Source: Lepisosteus oculatus
Lineage: Eukaryota > Chordata > Actinopteri > Semionotiformes > Lepisosteidae
Length of the DNA stretch: 64,000 nucleotides
NCBI RefSeq assembly: GCF_040954835.1
Contig: NC_090698.1
Location: forward strand, 21,449,501-21,513,500
Reading direction: 5' to 3'
Shown here: one piece after another, positions 40,101 through 48,600 of the stretch
Layout: each line of letters starts with the position of its first letter
How positions within the stretch are numbered: position 1 is the stretch's first letter
Translations under genes and position numbers: made by a program
Notes under the pieces: model-generated
The model's input: the letters and a program-made list of their open reading frames with translations, nothing else
Databases searched by the model: none
What the model was told of the DNA's origin: nothing

Positions 40101-41208
40101 GTGTTAGCGAAGGTGTAAAAAAGTTTTACAAGAAAGAATCTTCCTAATTTTGTAATCCGTAAACCCATGCATTCATGTCTCGGTCAACGTTTTTTGTATA
40201 GATGAAAACCAATTTCTACTATTTAGTTTGAATCCACTTAATTTGGAGCACCATTTGACAATATTGATTATTGTGACAGACACAGACAACCTCTAGCAGC
40301 ACAAAATTGTTTTTCCATATTTGAATCCTTATGTTAATGAAGTCTGTGAGATCGACTTGGATCAATCGTATGTGTGGCTGACTGCAAGCACTTGCACATT
40401 TTACCTCCCGAAGCCATTATTAGTGGCCTAGCTTTGAAATTTAAGGGAGCGCTTTAGCAACACGTGAACTCTTTTACTGTTGACAAGCATAGCAGAAGTG
40501 GTGTGGTGAAAATGGTCTTATTTGTTTTATTATTTTAATGTAAACCCAGCCATTAAAATACTACTACGTAAGTACTAAGGGAAGCCATAGTAGACGCATT
40601 GACTGATCAGATCAGAAGTTCAGCTTGGAAGATCATGTTTATTTATGAGGCATATGGTACTCACAAACTGGAGTCCTTAATACATAAATAATTGATTTGT
40701 GGGATATGGGGAAAAATAAAACAAGTAAAGGACTCCATTGCTGCTTCTTTCCTGGCTGGCTTCCTAACACCTCCGGTAATGGGTATTCCTTTAGAAAAGC
40801 TTACATTTCTCACCCCCTTTCCTCCTTCACCCTGCAGAGTCTCAGCAGGATCAGACATATAAGGACGAGAGTGATGCGGCCACCTTGAGACAGACCCTCC
40901 CAGACCTGACCCCAGACGAGCCCTCCGAAGCCCCAGCCTTTCCTCCTGCCAGTGTGGGGGAGAGCGCCGCCGCCCAACCTGAAAGCGAGCCCCAGAGCCA
41001 GGCCGAGAAGCCCCCACCACAGCCTGAGGTCCCCGAGAGCCGGCCCACCCCGGCCGACCCAGAAGTCGCCCTCACCCCCGATGATCCCGCCGCCGCCTCC
41101 GCTGACCTGGGCAGCGACGAATCCCCGAGCAAGTCCCCCTCCAAGAAGAAGAAGAAATTCCGCACGCCTTCCTTCCTCAAGAAAAACAAGAAAAAATCGG
41201 AGCCCTAA
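9994..41208 (+). CDS. add1: Alpha-adducin, complete spliced CDS (14 constitutive exons, 741 aa)
   Basis: Adducin caps fast-growing actin ends and recruits spectrin to actin in the cortical membrane skeleton, working as alpha/beta or alpha/gamma oligomers. Join: 9994-10188, 13158-13320, 13666-13817, 15125-15205, 15716-15865, 15971-16114, 16565-16663, 17635-17808, 18297-18548, 23339-23434, 25276-25365, 31838-31994, 34783-34884, 40838-41208. All junctions are GT/AG and phases agree, giving 741 aa (human 737 from memory). Order: N-terminal head; class II aldolase-like domain about residues 140-330 (HIHTPAGAA at 239-247, NHGLVSVG at 301-308); neck; acidic Pro/Ser/Glu-rich tail; Lys-rich MARCKS-related end at 717-741. 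Ser730 in FRTPSFLKK aligns with human Ser726, a PKC site. MNGDS at the start matches the human N-terminus, which fixes the start codon. Optional exons are listed separately. The alpha paralogue is favoured over beta or gamma by the N-terminus, the alternative exons and the neighbour mfsd10. Confidence 0.97.
10189..13157 (+). other. add1 intron between coding exons 1 and 2
   Basis: Holds the second copy of the minus-strand SINE (10798-11065). Otherwise AT-rich sequence with no exon or gene seen. Confidence 0.8.
10798..11065 (-). repeat. tRNA-derived SINE, copy B
   Basis: The second, similarly oriented copy of the element at 6857-7128, with A-box-like tggctctgtagctaagg and a B box at 11001-11013 on the minus strand. 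The 3' end has the same ctttattag boundary as copy A, which defines the element end. Confidence 0.8.
13158..13320 (+). CDS. add1: add1 coding exon 2 (residues 66-119, split codon 120)
   Basis: The acceptor is gttgcag and the donor gtgagt. It encodes [29 protein letters not shown] and [10 protein letters not shown], all adducin-specific. The exon ends in phase 1 with A; the serine codon is completed by GT at 13666-13667. Confidence 0.96.
13666..13817 (+). CDS. add1: add1 coding exon 3 (residues 120-170)
   Basis: It starts after tttacag and ends before gtaagc. It encodes [20 protein letters not shown] and [19 protein letters not shown]. This is the entry to the aldolase-like domain. The exon ends in phase 0 after ACG. 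Confidence 0.96.
15125..15205 (+). CDS. add1: add1 coding exon 4 (residues 171-197)
   Basis: An 81-bp exon preceded by a run of T and acag, with donor gtacgc. It encodes 27 codons including [19 protein letters not shown], nearly identical to the human sequence. Phase 0 at both ends. Confidence 0.95.
15716..15865 (+). CDS. add1: add1 coding exon 5 (residues 198-247)
   Basis: 150 bp, phase 0 at both ends. Encodes [19 protein letters not shown] and [12 protein letters not shown]. In true class II aldolases the equivalent His-x-His segment binds metal; adducins keep the fold but have no known aldolase activity. Confidence 0.96.
15971..16114 (+). CDS. add1: add1 coding exon 6 (residues 248-295)
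   Basis: Lies only 105 bp downstream of the preceding exon. Encodes [29 protein letters not shown] and [10 protein letters not shown]. Acceptor tgttgcag, donor gtattt, phase 0. Confidence 0.96.
16565..16663 (+). CDS. add1: add1 coding exon 7 (residues 296-328)
   Basis: 99 bp after a long pyrimidine tract and gcag; donor gtagaa. Encodes [19 protein letters not shown] and [13 protein letters not shown], the end of the aldolase-like domain, including the conserved NHG. Confidence 0.96.
17635..17808 (+). CDS. add1: add1 coding exon 8 (residues 329-386)
   Basis: 174 bp between acag and gtaaga. Encodes [16 protein letters not shown] at the start and [13 protein letters not shown] at the end. The middle (about residues 350-368) diverges from human, as in other adducins. 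Confidence 0.95.
18297..18548 (+). CDS. add1: add1 coding exon 9, short form (residues 387-470)
   Basis: The acceptor is ctccag. Encodes [38 protein letters not shown] and GSPKSKTK. It covers the neck, with the conserved [12 protein letters not shown] segment. In the short form the donor is gtgtgg at 18549; a downstream donor gives the extended exon listed next. Confidence 0.94.
18549..18641 (+). CDS. add1: add1 alternative-donor extension of exon 9 (31 codons)
   Basis: Use of a second donor (gtctgt at 18642) adds 93 nt in frame, starting [15 protein letters not shown] and ending [10 protein letters not shown] before the next exon's WTKE. From memory a human ADD1 isoform carries a 31-residue insert at this junction differing at about one position. 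The extension has three Cys. The splice choice is inferred from the two donors and the human isoform; no transcript evidence is available here. Confidence 0.88.
18642..23338 (+). other. Large add1 intron after exon 9
   Basis: About 4.7 kb, AT-rich. An open frame at 18877-19224 is followed by a short GC-richer stretch, but it matches no protein I know. No repeat family is recognised. Confidence 0.75.
23339..23434 (+). CDS. add1: add1 coding exon 10 (residues 471-502)
   Basis: 96 bp after attacag, phase 0 at both ends. Encodes [10 protein letters not shown] and [17 protein letters not shown]. Two residues shorter than my recollection of the human exon. The open frame past the gtctgg donor is intron. 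Confidence 0.95.
23435..25275 (+). other. add1 intron between coding exons 10 and 11
   Basis: Contains the decayed minus-strand Tc1-like transposon described at 24560-24960. No other gene or repeat is recognised. Confidence 0.75.
24560..24960 (-). mobile_element. Decayed Tc1/mariner-like transposase fragment
   Basis: On the minus strand, conceptual translation with frame changes gives HTAR (near 24875). It then gives [19 protein letters not shown] (about 24840 down to 24780), matching the Tc1 block that includes W-x(4)-SPDLNPIE of the DDE catalytic domain. Stops and frameshifts interrupt it, and the proline of SPDLNP is lost. Ends and terminal repeats were not found. A dead relic inside an add1 intron. 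Confidence 0.5.
25276..25365 (+). CDS. add1: add1 coding exon 11 (residues 503-532)
   Basis: 90 bp after tttag; donor gtgagc. Encodes [19 protein letters not shown] and VVDRSYVQ. Phase 0 at both ends, so the next cassette exon can be skipped without shifting the frame. Confidence 0.95.
25366..28319 (+). other. add1 intron before the cassette exon
   Basis: About 3 kb without a recognisable exon or repeat. The open frame at 27711-28031 has no protein match that I can name. Confidence 0.75.
28320..28406 (+). CDS. add1: add1 optional 29-codon cassette exon
   Basis: An 87-nt exon flanked by ttgcag and gtactt, phase 0 at both ends, beginning [19 protein letters not shown] and ending SPAKSIRK. It resembles an alternative insert I recall in mammalian ADD1 isoforms ([15 protein letters not shown]...). 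It sits between exons 11 and 12, where inclusion or skipping keeps the frame. It is Ser/Thr-rich and acidic, typical of a regulated tail insert. Confidence 0.85.
29160..29465 (+). repeat. Old tRNA-derived SINE-like repeat
   Basis: The left part has a pol III B-box-like GGGTTCAATTCC (29203-29216 region). It is followed by degenerate versions of the common fish SINE body (tgttcacatgctctaccca, tagttttctcaaggta, ctaaattgtcc). It ends in the fish-repeat-like phrase cccaaatggcctcttcaca. The family was recognised from memory; boundaries are approximate. Confidence 0.5.
29645..29823 (+). repeat. tRNA-derived SINE with V-SINE-like 3' tail
   Basis: A tRNA-like head (gtgtggagtagaggctaggg, then ggttgtgggtccagatcctg) is followed by the body phrase gccgagcaaggtgcttcatt. 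The tail is taagttgctttagatagaag, the decayed form of the conserved V-SINE tail. The 8-mer TGAATAAT flanks both ends (29637-29644, 29816-29823). It could be a target duplication or just the AT-rich tail. Confidence 0.6.
31838..31994 (+). CDS. add1: add1 coding exon 12 (residues 533-584, split codon 585)
   Basis: After gtttcag. Encodes [36 protein letters not shown] and VERKQKGPE. The usual donor gtaagg at 31995 leaves phase 1. A second donor five bases downstream (AAG then gtgtcc at 32000) would end in phase 0 and match the candidate exon at 32881. Confidence 0.95.
31995..32880 (+). other. add1 intron after exon 12
   Basis: No repeat or RNA gene recognised. The open frames here extend exon 12 past its donor or are short AT-rich frames. 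Confidence 0.7.
32881..33214 (+). CDS. add1: Candidate alternative add1 exon, open in two frames
   Basis: A 334-bp segment, richer in G+C than the flanking intron, after an excellent acceptor (tttctcctcgcgcag) and before donor gtactt. From the usual exon 12 donor it reads [14 protein letters not shown] and stops at TAG 32952-32954. That would give a 608-aa adducin without the MARCKS-related end, like the truncated ADD1 isoform reported in mammals. From the exon 12 donor at 32000 it is open for 111 codons ([19 protein letters not shown]...[11 protein letters not shown]). It then leaves phase 1, which matches exon 13, so the frame runs on to the MARCKS tail. The long frame is acidic and Pro/Ser/Glu-rich like the rest of the tail. 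I do not recognise a homologue. The splice sites are seen; expression is unproven. Confidence 0.5.
33215..34782 (+). other. add1 intron before exon 13
   Basis: No exon or mobile element recognised. The frame of the candidate exon would run to a stop at 33259-33261 if the donor at 33215 were not used. Confidence 0.7.
34783..34884 (+). CDS. add1: add1 coding exon 13 (residues 585-619)
   Basis: 102 nt, phase 1 in and out, acceptor tgtcttag and donor gtacgt. Encodes [17 protein letters not shown] and [11 protein letters not shown], aligning with human NLDEAREQKEKSPPDQ and PPSTPIKLEE. A low-complexity tail exon placed by phase continuity and the PPSTPI match. Confidence 0.9.
36115..37045 (+). mobile_element. 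Decayed Tc1-like DNA transposon with terminal inverted repeats
   Basis: TATATACTGAGCATC at 36115-36129 is repeated exactly in inverted form at 37031-37045; the outer ends lie in TA-rich sequence, as expected for TA target choice. Between them, 36511-36660 translates in one frame to [10 protein letters not shown], then [18 protein letters not shown] and DGNLTALVN. This matches the Tc1 transposase block VMVWAGIS...TPLVxxDGNLTAxRY. Flanking coding sequence is broken by stops. At about 930 bp it is shorter than an intact Tc1 element (about 1.6 kb), so it is deleted or non-autonomous. Confidence 0.6.
38453..38480. repeat. Perfect 12-bp hairpin
   Basis: AAGAAATGTTAA and its exact complement TTAACATTTCTT are separated by four bases. 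After a 2-nt bulge, outer AATATT segments can extend the stem. AT-rich; function unknown. Confidence 0.6.
40838..41208 (+). CDS. add1: add1 last coding exon: caspase-like site and MARCKS-related end (residues 619-741)
   Basis: After cttcaccctgcag. Encodes DESDAAT (residues 628-634), [16 protein letters not shown], a Pro/Glu/Ala-rich stretch, and the basic end [18 protein letters not shown] followed by NKKKSEP and TAA at 41206. The Lys-rich end binds calmodulin and phospholipid and is phosphorylated by PKC in known adducins. The exon is very GC-rich compared with its introns, which creates long spurious antisense frames (up to 156 codons). Confidence 0.97.
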
Positions 41209-44200
41209 GGCCTGTCTTCTGCGCAGCCGATTATACCCTTTCTCTGAGTTTTGTTTGTTTAGGCTAGTGTTCACCTCCAATATGCACCAGAAAGATGGGT
41301 GAAGTTGCTTATAGTTGGATGCATTGGAACTGTGCTTTTAGGGGTGATTGAGTTCAAAAAGTACCATGAAGTGCAGCATGTGGCTTGTTACACTTGTCAT
41401 TTTTGGTGCGCATCTGACGTGAGCATTAGTGTTTTACTTTTATATTACTAAACGCAATTAACCACTAGAATGTATTGGGACTGTATCAGTACTATCTTTT
41501 AGAATAAGGAATGCAACAAAAACAAGAAGAAACTGCTTTTCATTGTGTTTAATTGACGTCACCATAATTGAAAAAGCAAAATAATAGGGTGCTAATCATC
41601 TACGTCTCATAGTGTTTCATTGTGGGCTGTCCATTATGGCGCTGTGGAGAAAAGCCTGGCATTCAACTATTTCTATTGTTCCATATTGAAACACAGGATA
41701 GCATGGCTAAGCTGCCTTCAGAAACATGTAGAATATTTTCCTTCTGTGTTTACATACTCCGAATGTTTCTTTTATGTCTCACTTAAATAACCTCTATCTT
41801 ATTATTTTTGATCTGAATGACTTTTATACATTTTTGAGAATTCATAAAATGTTCGATGAGCAAGTCCAAAATGGCTCTAAAACAGAACTCGGCCAGAAAT
41901 ACTTACATTATTGCTGTCCTTGAGAATGAGCTAAAAGGTTGGTAGTAAGTGTTTCTTGTTCTTCTGGCCGAACTGTTTTTCATTACCTGTACAGAAATAT
42001 AAGAGAAAATGCCTCAAATAATCCAGAACTCATATTACTTGCTTAAAATGTTGCTGGCTTCGAAAGTTTGGAAATCTGGAGAACTAGTCTCATTTTGCAC
42101 TGTTTCTCTTTTTATTCTGGGACATTTGCTCTTCCACTTTAAGATAGTAAGTTATAGGAGAGAAAAATGTAAAAGTGCTTTTGAAATGTGTAAACAAACT
42201 TTAGAAGAAGAAAAAATAATGGTTTCTCTGAGAGTGGAGTGTGAATTTATTTAGACCTTACTCCTGCTGTGAGAGCTCTGCAGCTTCTAATACAATCCAT
42301 TTAAAAATAGAACCAGCTCTGCGTCCAACCAGGTAGTCTGCCTGCTGCAAGGTCTTTCTAGTGCTCCATTAATGAGTACAACTACAGTACTGCTTTGCCT
42401 TGTGACAGGCTGGTTAATTAGATTCAGATGCTTTCTTGCTGAGCCTAGTCTGTACTGGCCAGTATTAAGAACAAAAGCCTCAATTATAAAAAGTCAAACA
42501 ATGTTGCCAAGTACACACATGACATCAGTGTCCTGCTTACATCAAGGTGTTTGACTTTGACCTTTGCATGTAATGGGAGGCAGTACAGAACAGAACCATA
42601 TTTGAACTCCAGTGCAGTTCAGTGACTCTTCTTGCCACTTCAGTTAACCAGCTTGGACCTCTCAGATGTTCCTGAAAAGCAGTTGGCATTGGCACGATAC
42701 AAAAAGGAAAGGAATATGAGGATTTGTCTTAAAATCAACCTGGAATAAATCAAAGATTTGCAACACTCACCACTCCCAGATTTGATGGCAAGTGTTTTCT
42801 GAATTTAATTACCAGCAGCTGACAAAAGCATACACAGATTGATTTTAAATTCTATTGCCCTAGACACTGTTAAGATGTTGGCTGTTAAGTATAAGTAGTG
42901 GTGCCTTCTAGTATATGTGGAGATGATTTCAGTGACTTCAGTAAGATAATGTACATCTAATCATTTTTGGAGACCACAGAGTGGATGGTTTGGGGTAAAA
43001 ATTTTGAACAATTTTGAAGAAAAATGCAGCAAACCTTACAAAAACCATGACCACACTGTCCCTTTTGCACTAATAAAATATAACCTAGCCAGATTTCTTT
43101 CAAGTAATATTTTAATGGAAAATTGTGTTTTAAATTAATGAAACTAGTTGTAATTGAAGGTAATCTGTTTCGGCCAAATCAGAGTTTTTGAAAAAATTAA
43201 AACGCTTCAATGTATTCACGTTACTCATTTGTTACTATCTGGAGGCCGCAAGATCTGAATGAAAATACTCATTGTACATGATTTTAGTACTTTTAATTTA
43301 CAATAGGTATTTCCGTCCTCAACAAGCATGGCTGTAATGACACAATAAATGCATCCTGGAGCAAAGAAGCCGATTGTGGTTGTCGGCAAACTGCATCAGC
43401 TACAAAGAAAAGCATCATGCAAACTCGTGGCTCAAAATAATACAAGAATCTGCGTATCTTTGTTTATAGAATAAGTAAACAAACTTCTTTTGTTTTTTTT
43501 AGGAATTTGCTGGGTTGGGAGTATGCATCAAAAATGCGATGTAAATTTCCTGTGTCTTTTTAGTTGTATTGTTCAGCAGTTTATTCAGTTTTATATATGC
43601 AGTTCTTGGCTTTGGAAGGACAAAATATTTCCTTGCTCTCTCAGGCAGTGTCTGTCATCGTACTGGCGATGGGGAATGATGCTTTGGGAAGTAAGGAAAT
43701 GAGTGACACTACCAAAAGAAAAAGACACCAGTGTATTGTACTGCAAAATTAAATAGTGCTTCCAAAGCAAAATTAATTCTTTTAAAGTGTGTTTGTTATG
43801 AAAACACTCTGGATTCCATTTTATCCAGCATCAAAATTTGATGTTTTTTTAATCAGAAAAGGGAATATTCCAGTACTTCTTCCATTTCTTAGGATAAGGC
43901 AGAGGTAATATTCTTGTTAGACCATGCTTCATGGTTCTCACGGGATGTCTTGAACTACTTCACCTGGATTTTGCTTCTTGTCTCAGAATCATTTTTTTTT
44001 TGGAAAGGTGACTTTTAGAAATCATGTGAAGATATTTTAAAATCTCTGTCAGACACAAAGGGGAGGTCAATGTTAAAAAAAAACAATCATTCATGTGGAA
44101 ATAAGAATGTGGACAGTTTGACACTGGACCAATGCTGATTACATTTGACCAGACAATTTGTGAATCTTGCAATTACAAACCACTATAAAACTGCTATTTT

Positions 44201-44540
44201 GTGCAAAAAGTTTCTTGGAGGACTGCATGGCATTAATGGCTTTCAGCTTGTATACTTTGTTCTTTGTACATTAAGACTCTGTCACTTTCTTTTGCTATTT
44301 TGTGTTTTATTGACAGATTTATGTAATAACAGTACTAAGCCATCAGACACATTTCAGTAATCATCTAGTGTCAAGTTCTGTATTATATATGTATCGATTT
44401 TAAAGCTCTAATTTGTACTCACATTAAATTCTTTTTAAAGTCATTGGTATGTTATTCTGTGCATTTGTGGAGGACATATGCTTTCCTATTTTCATGGTAC
44501 TGTTTTGTTTCATCCATGAATAAATTCTTTTCCTTTAAAA
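41209..44540 (+). other. add1: add1 3' UTR with candidate polyadenylation signals
   Basis: No coding exon is recognised here. AATAAA hexamers lie at 43072-43077, 43344-43349 and 44519-44524. The last is followed by a T-rich stretch and is the best candidate for the distal 3' end. AATAAA is common in AT-rich DNA, so the end point is uncertain. Confidence 0.5.
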
Positions 44541-45515
44541 AAAGTCTGATTTCATATTTTTCTGTGGGAAGAATTATTTCAGACAAAAACAAACAAGCAA
44601 TTTAAATTTCTGACCTGGTGAGCTATCCACTTTGCGAAGGTGGCACATTTGTCTTTTTATCGGTTGTGAATAATTAGTTGTGCATATGAGCATTGCTCAC
44701 TGTCCTATCCATGGAGAACCAACCTTTTCCCCTTTCCTTTAGGCCCTTGGAACAGTCCCCTCTCCTGTATTTCCAAAGGCAGTAAATAAATACACAGTAC
44801 GCAGCATTCATGGAAAATACATGTACTGAGAAATAATGGAAGCAGGGTCACAGTTAGGATGTGCTAAGCACAACTGCATTTATACTGGTATATCGAGATA
44901 TACAGTACGTATTTTTGTCAGATCCAGGTAAAAATAAAGTTCAGATAAAACTGAATCTGCTGGGTTTTGTTCGTAGTGATTCTTTTCCTTCCTCCAATCA
45001 CGGCCGAAGTAAAGAATCGTCTGTTTTGGATTTAGACAGCAGAAGCCACAGCGAGACAGTGCACGACAAGAGGCAATTCTGCGCAGATATGGAGTAAGCT
45101 GTGGATTCTGGGAAAGGTTAGCCTGCTTGTATATTGTGGATATTCTGGAATAATCCTATCGAAGCCACACACTTTCTTCTCACCAGTCATGCCTTTTCAA
45201 CTGCTACTGTACATACAGTCTCAGCAAAGTGTTAATGGTCTTAAGCAGCCATGAAATCAGTTTGAAGATTAAAACGGAATGGTGATGTGCAAAATGTAAT
45301 GACAACTCAACAATACTCTTAGTTTTCCCAACTGTACCATTTAATCAAATATATTCTATGTTCCAAACATACATATAATAGCATTATTTAAAAAAGGTGC
45401 AAAAATAATAATACAACTTATTAGATGTCATCTTTACACTTTTCAGACACCCTTGTTGATCAGCGCGGCATGTTGATTCACCCCAACTTCCTCAAAATAC
45501 CCGATGGACCTCTTC
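44541..45515. other. Intergenic stretch between convergent add1 and mfsd10 3' ends
   Basis: No gene is assigned. The right end should include the mfsd10 3' UTR. A CpG-containing open stretch at about 44985-45097 (plus) is noted separately. Confidence 0.6.
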
Positions 45516-45619
45516 TCACTCTGTTTTTGTGTCCTTGAAGTTCCAGAGGAGTGCCAGAGGTACAACGAAGAAGGCAGAGCTCACGATGAAACAGGTTTGT
45601 GCCCCAGCCAGCCAATACA
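45516..45619 (-). CDS. mfsd10: mfsd10 last coding exon (residues 432-465)
   Basis: Encodes VYWLAGAQTCFIVSSAF, the last helix, and a short tail NFKDTKTE with TGA at 45518-45516. Acceptor aacttgcag. WLAGAQxCF matches human. Confidence 0.94.
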
Positions 45620-48600
45620 CTGCAAGTTCAACAAAGTGGGAAAAAAGATCATGGAGTTTCGCCTTGTGCAGATAAATGATGACGGAAAAATCTGGCAGCA
45701 TAAATCAATATTGGATGATTTTCCAATAAACAAGACTGTCAAAACTATCCTTGATAGAAGACACTGCCTTCTAAATTTCCGGTTTTATGTCTGTATATCA
45801 TTATTTTCAGTTAAAACAGTTACAATTCCCATGAGCATTTCTTTTTTCATATTGATTTATTTTGATTGGCTCACCACTAGCCAAAGAGAAACAACTAACA
45901 TCAGTCTAAGCTAGGGTGAAATCTAAAATGAAATTCAATATAGTACATCCATGCTAGTTCATAAGAACAGTGAATGACTTACCTGAAGATGCTACAATAG
46001 GACCCAGAACTCTTGCAAGAGCCCCAAGGCTGCGTAGGATCCCCATCACTGTGCCCTTCTGACTGGCTGAGCCTGGAGACAAAGCAATTGATTTTATGCA
46101 GTATGAGCAGAATTGGAGTTTGTTAGAAGTTCGGCTGGAGCAGACTTCTTATTGTTAACTGTAAAATAAAAAGATTGTATTCCGACCAGAACATCTTGCA
46201 GAGTATTTATTTTTTTGTGTTAATATACATTCAGTGCTGATTAACTAGTGGAGATAATTGAAAAGACATAATAGAACAGAATGTAACCACTTAAAATATA
46301 CAAATTATTACAAATGAGAGGAGCAATTCAAGCTATCATGTTCACTTTGTTGTTAGTAGCTAATTGATCTCATCCAGCCATTTACTGATAATAGGGAGGG
46401 TTTCCTCAACACTGCTGGCTAGATTGTTCCCAATTCTAAAAAGACTTAAGCGTCTTAACTTGAGTCATTCTGTTCAGGACTGAAAATATGCATGGCTTTT
46501 CATGCAGATTTATTGTGGTTGCATTTTATCAAGTCTCGGGGTCAGCACTGTACTAGAACAAATTCAAGGTGCTTTATATTTTATGACCTTAAGTAAGAAC
46601 ACTTGACTTGATCATCTTTATTACATTATTATGGATTTTATGATTATTTGTAGAGTTTAATATACTAATTTGCTATTTTACTGTAACACTGTTTCACTAC
46701 ATTTTCTCAGATTTTAAAAGTGAATAGTGGCAAGGAGACAAAATAACCACTTAATAAGTAATTGTATCTAGACCTCTGAAAATAGTCCAATGTTTATGCA
46801 TTTCTAACACAAAGCAAAACAAGTGAAAGCCACTGTGGCTGAATACTCCCTCACCAGCCAGCTGGAGACATTATCATGGAAAATGAATTTTATGATCTTG
46901 AGAAGTGACCTGGATCAAGTGGAGGTCCTCGGCCACGAGGGTTTTTATAAGTTTCTTTAACTATTTTTAATATCCATTTGAAAAAACTTTTTTTTCTCCA
47001 ACAGATCTAAGCATTGGAGTGATATCCGGCAGAGGATAACAGTAACCCAGTATTACTGGATGGACAAACAACTCAGCGTCTTTTTTCTCAGCGCAAGCCG
47101 TGTTTCCTTCAGGGGCCAGGTATGTTGCTGTGTGAGAGTAACAGCACACATCTATAATAGTCTATATAGAAATTCTTCTACTTAGGAAATGAAATGTCCG
47201 TGTTGGTGTGTCACTGATCCTGTAATCTCGTCCTAATATCTGCTGACCTTCAAAAGCAGCTACATCTAATGTGATGGAGGTATAGTGGAAGAAAACATTT
47301 GTTTCACTTACCATAGGCAGAAACCAGGGTTGACAGGCAAGGCACAACTACAGCAGCAGCTGCAATCAAATATATTCATCACCCATTAATTATTGGAACT
47401 CACTCTGTGATCCTTGGTAAAGTTTTAAAAATACAAATTATTCTGATATTGAAAATGAGACATATAGATTCATTTGAAAAAGAAATGGCTTCAGCAAGTC
47501 TTAAAAAATAAATTTCTGTTGAAACCATCCTAAATACCTAAAGATGGAAAAAAATCAATCTGGTTACATGTACAACAAGTGTGCTGTATAATAATTTTAA
47601 GGGGGGCCCCACTTGGAGTTGCTAAATTTCTTATGAAAGAAAAGGAAAAGTAAATTCAATAAAATCTATATTTTAAACATTTAAAATTCTCTTTAAAGTA
47701 TGACCTTTGTAACATTAGGCTATGCAATTATGTCTAGTACATACTGAGAGATAGCACAGAGCTTTAATGAATACTGCATGTAATAAGCAGTAATAACTGT
47801 ATAACCAGCCCTTATTAGCAGCAAACATAAATTAGCTTTATTTTCTAAAGATGCAGCCTGGTAGTGTATTTTTGGGAGTGAAATATTATCATAAGCTATT
47901 ATCAGTGGCAGAGCAATGCAGTCTTTTTAGTTGCGGTGAATTGTTAAACACATTAAATTATAATAATATATTTAACAAAGGTACAAATCTCCAAAGTAAA
48001 AGATGCTAAATACAGTGAAATTATCAGTAATTAATTTGCTGCCTCACTGCCTAATATCTGAGAGAGAGAAGAATAGAGATTACTTCATCAATGTCTGATG
48101 TTCCTTCAAGCATTAGTGCATTACAGTTAATGCCAGACTTTCTGTACTGTCTCTGTATTCTCCCTCTTCTACAGCCACCCTCTTCATTCTCTACCCTTTT
48201 CTGCTCAAGACTTGTTTAGACAACCTGTTAGACACCTGTGATCTCTCAGCTCTCAATCGCATCTTTCAATAACTCTTACACTATATTTTGCCATGTTTCC
48301 TAATCCTTCAGTCTGGTAATCCAAATTACTAATTGATCTCACTGTAAACAAGGAATACAGTACATAGCTCCAGGGTGTTACATTACTACTCTGCATACTG
48401 CAAAGGAAAATGTAGATGCTAATTCTATACTGAAAAGCAAAAAATAAAAAATAAACGTGAGGTCGACGTTTGTAAGCACACACAGCTCTGAAGCCAAATT
48501 GTTTTCCTTCTTTCTATGTTGAGAGTGGAACAAGCCTCATCTTGTTCCTTTTCAGCTCACATGCAGACACAACATTTCATCTCAAACCTACAGTTTATCT

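Larger units (their letters stand above)
34885..40837 (+). other. Largest internal add1 intron (about 6 kb)
   Basis: Holds the TIR-bounded Tc1-like relic (36115-37045) and a 12-bp perfect hairpin at 38453-38480. No coding exon recognised. Confidence 0.75.

Noticed and set aside
40810..41280. 156-codon minus-strand open frame, and others antisense to the last add1 exon
   Set aside because: They are mirror frames of a GC-rich coding exon, with repetitive Gly/Leu/Arg content and no known domain.
42575..42660. Minus-strand tRNA-like segment (tggttaactgaagtgg, gagttcaaatatgg)
   Set aside because: Boxes A and B are only approximate, with no body or tail of a known SINE; it lies in the add1 3' UTR and may be chance.
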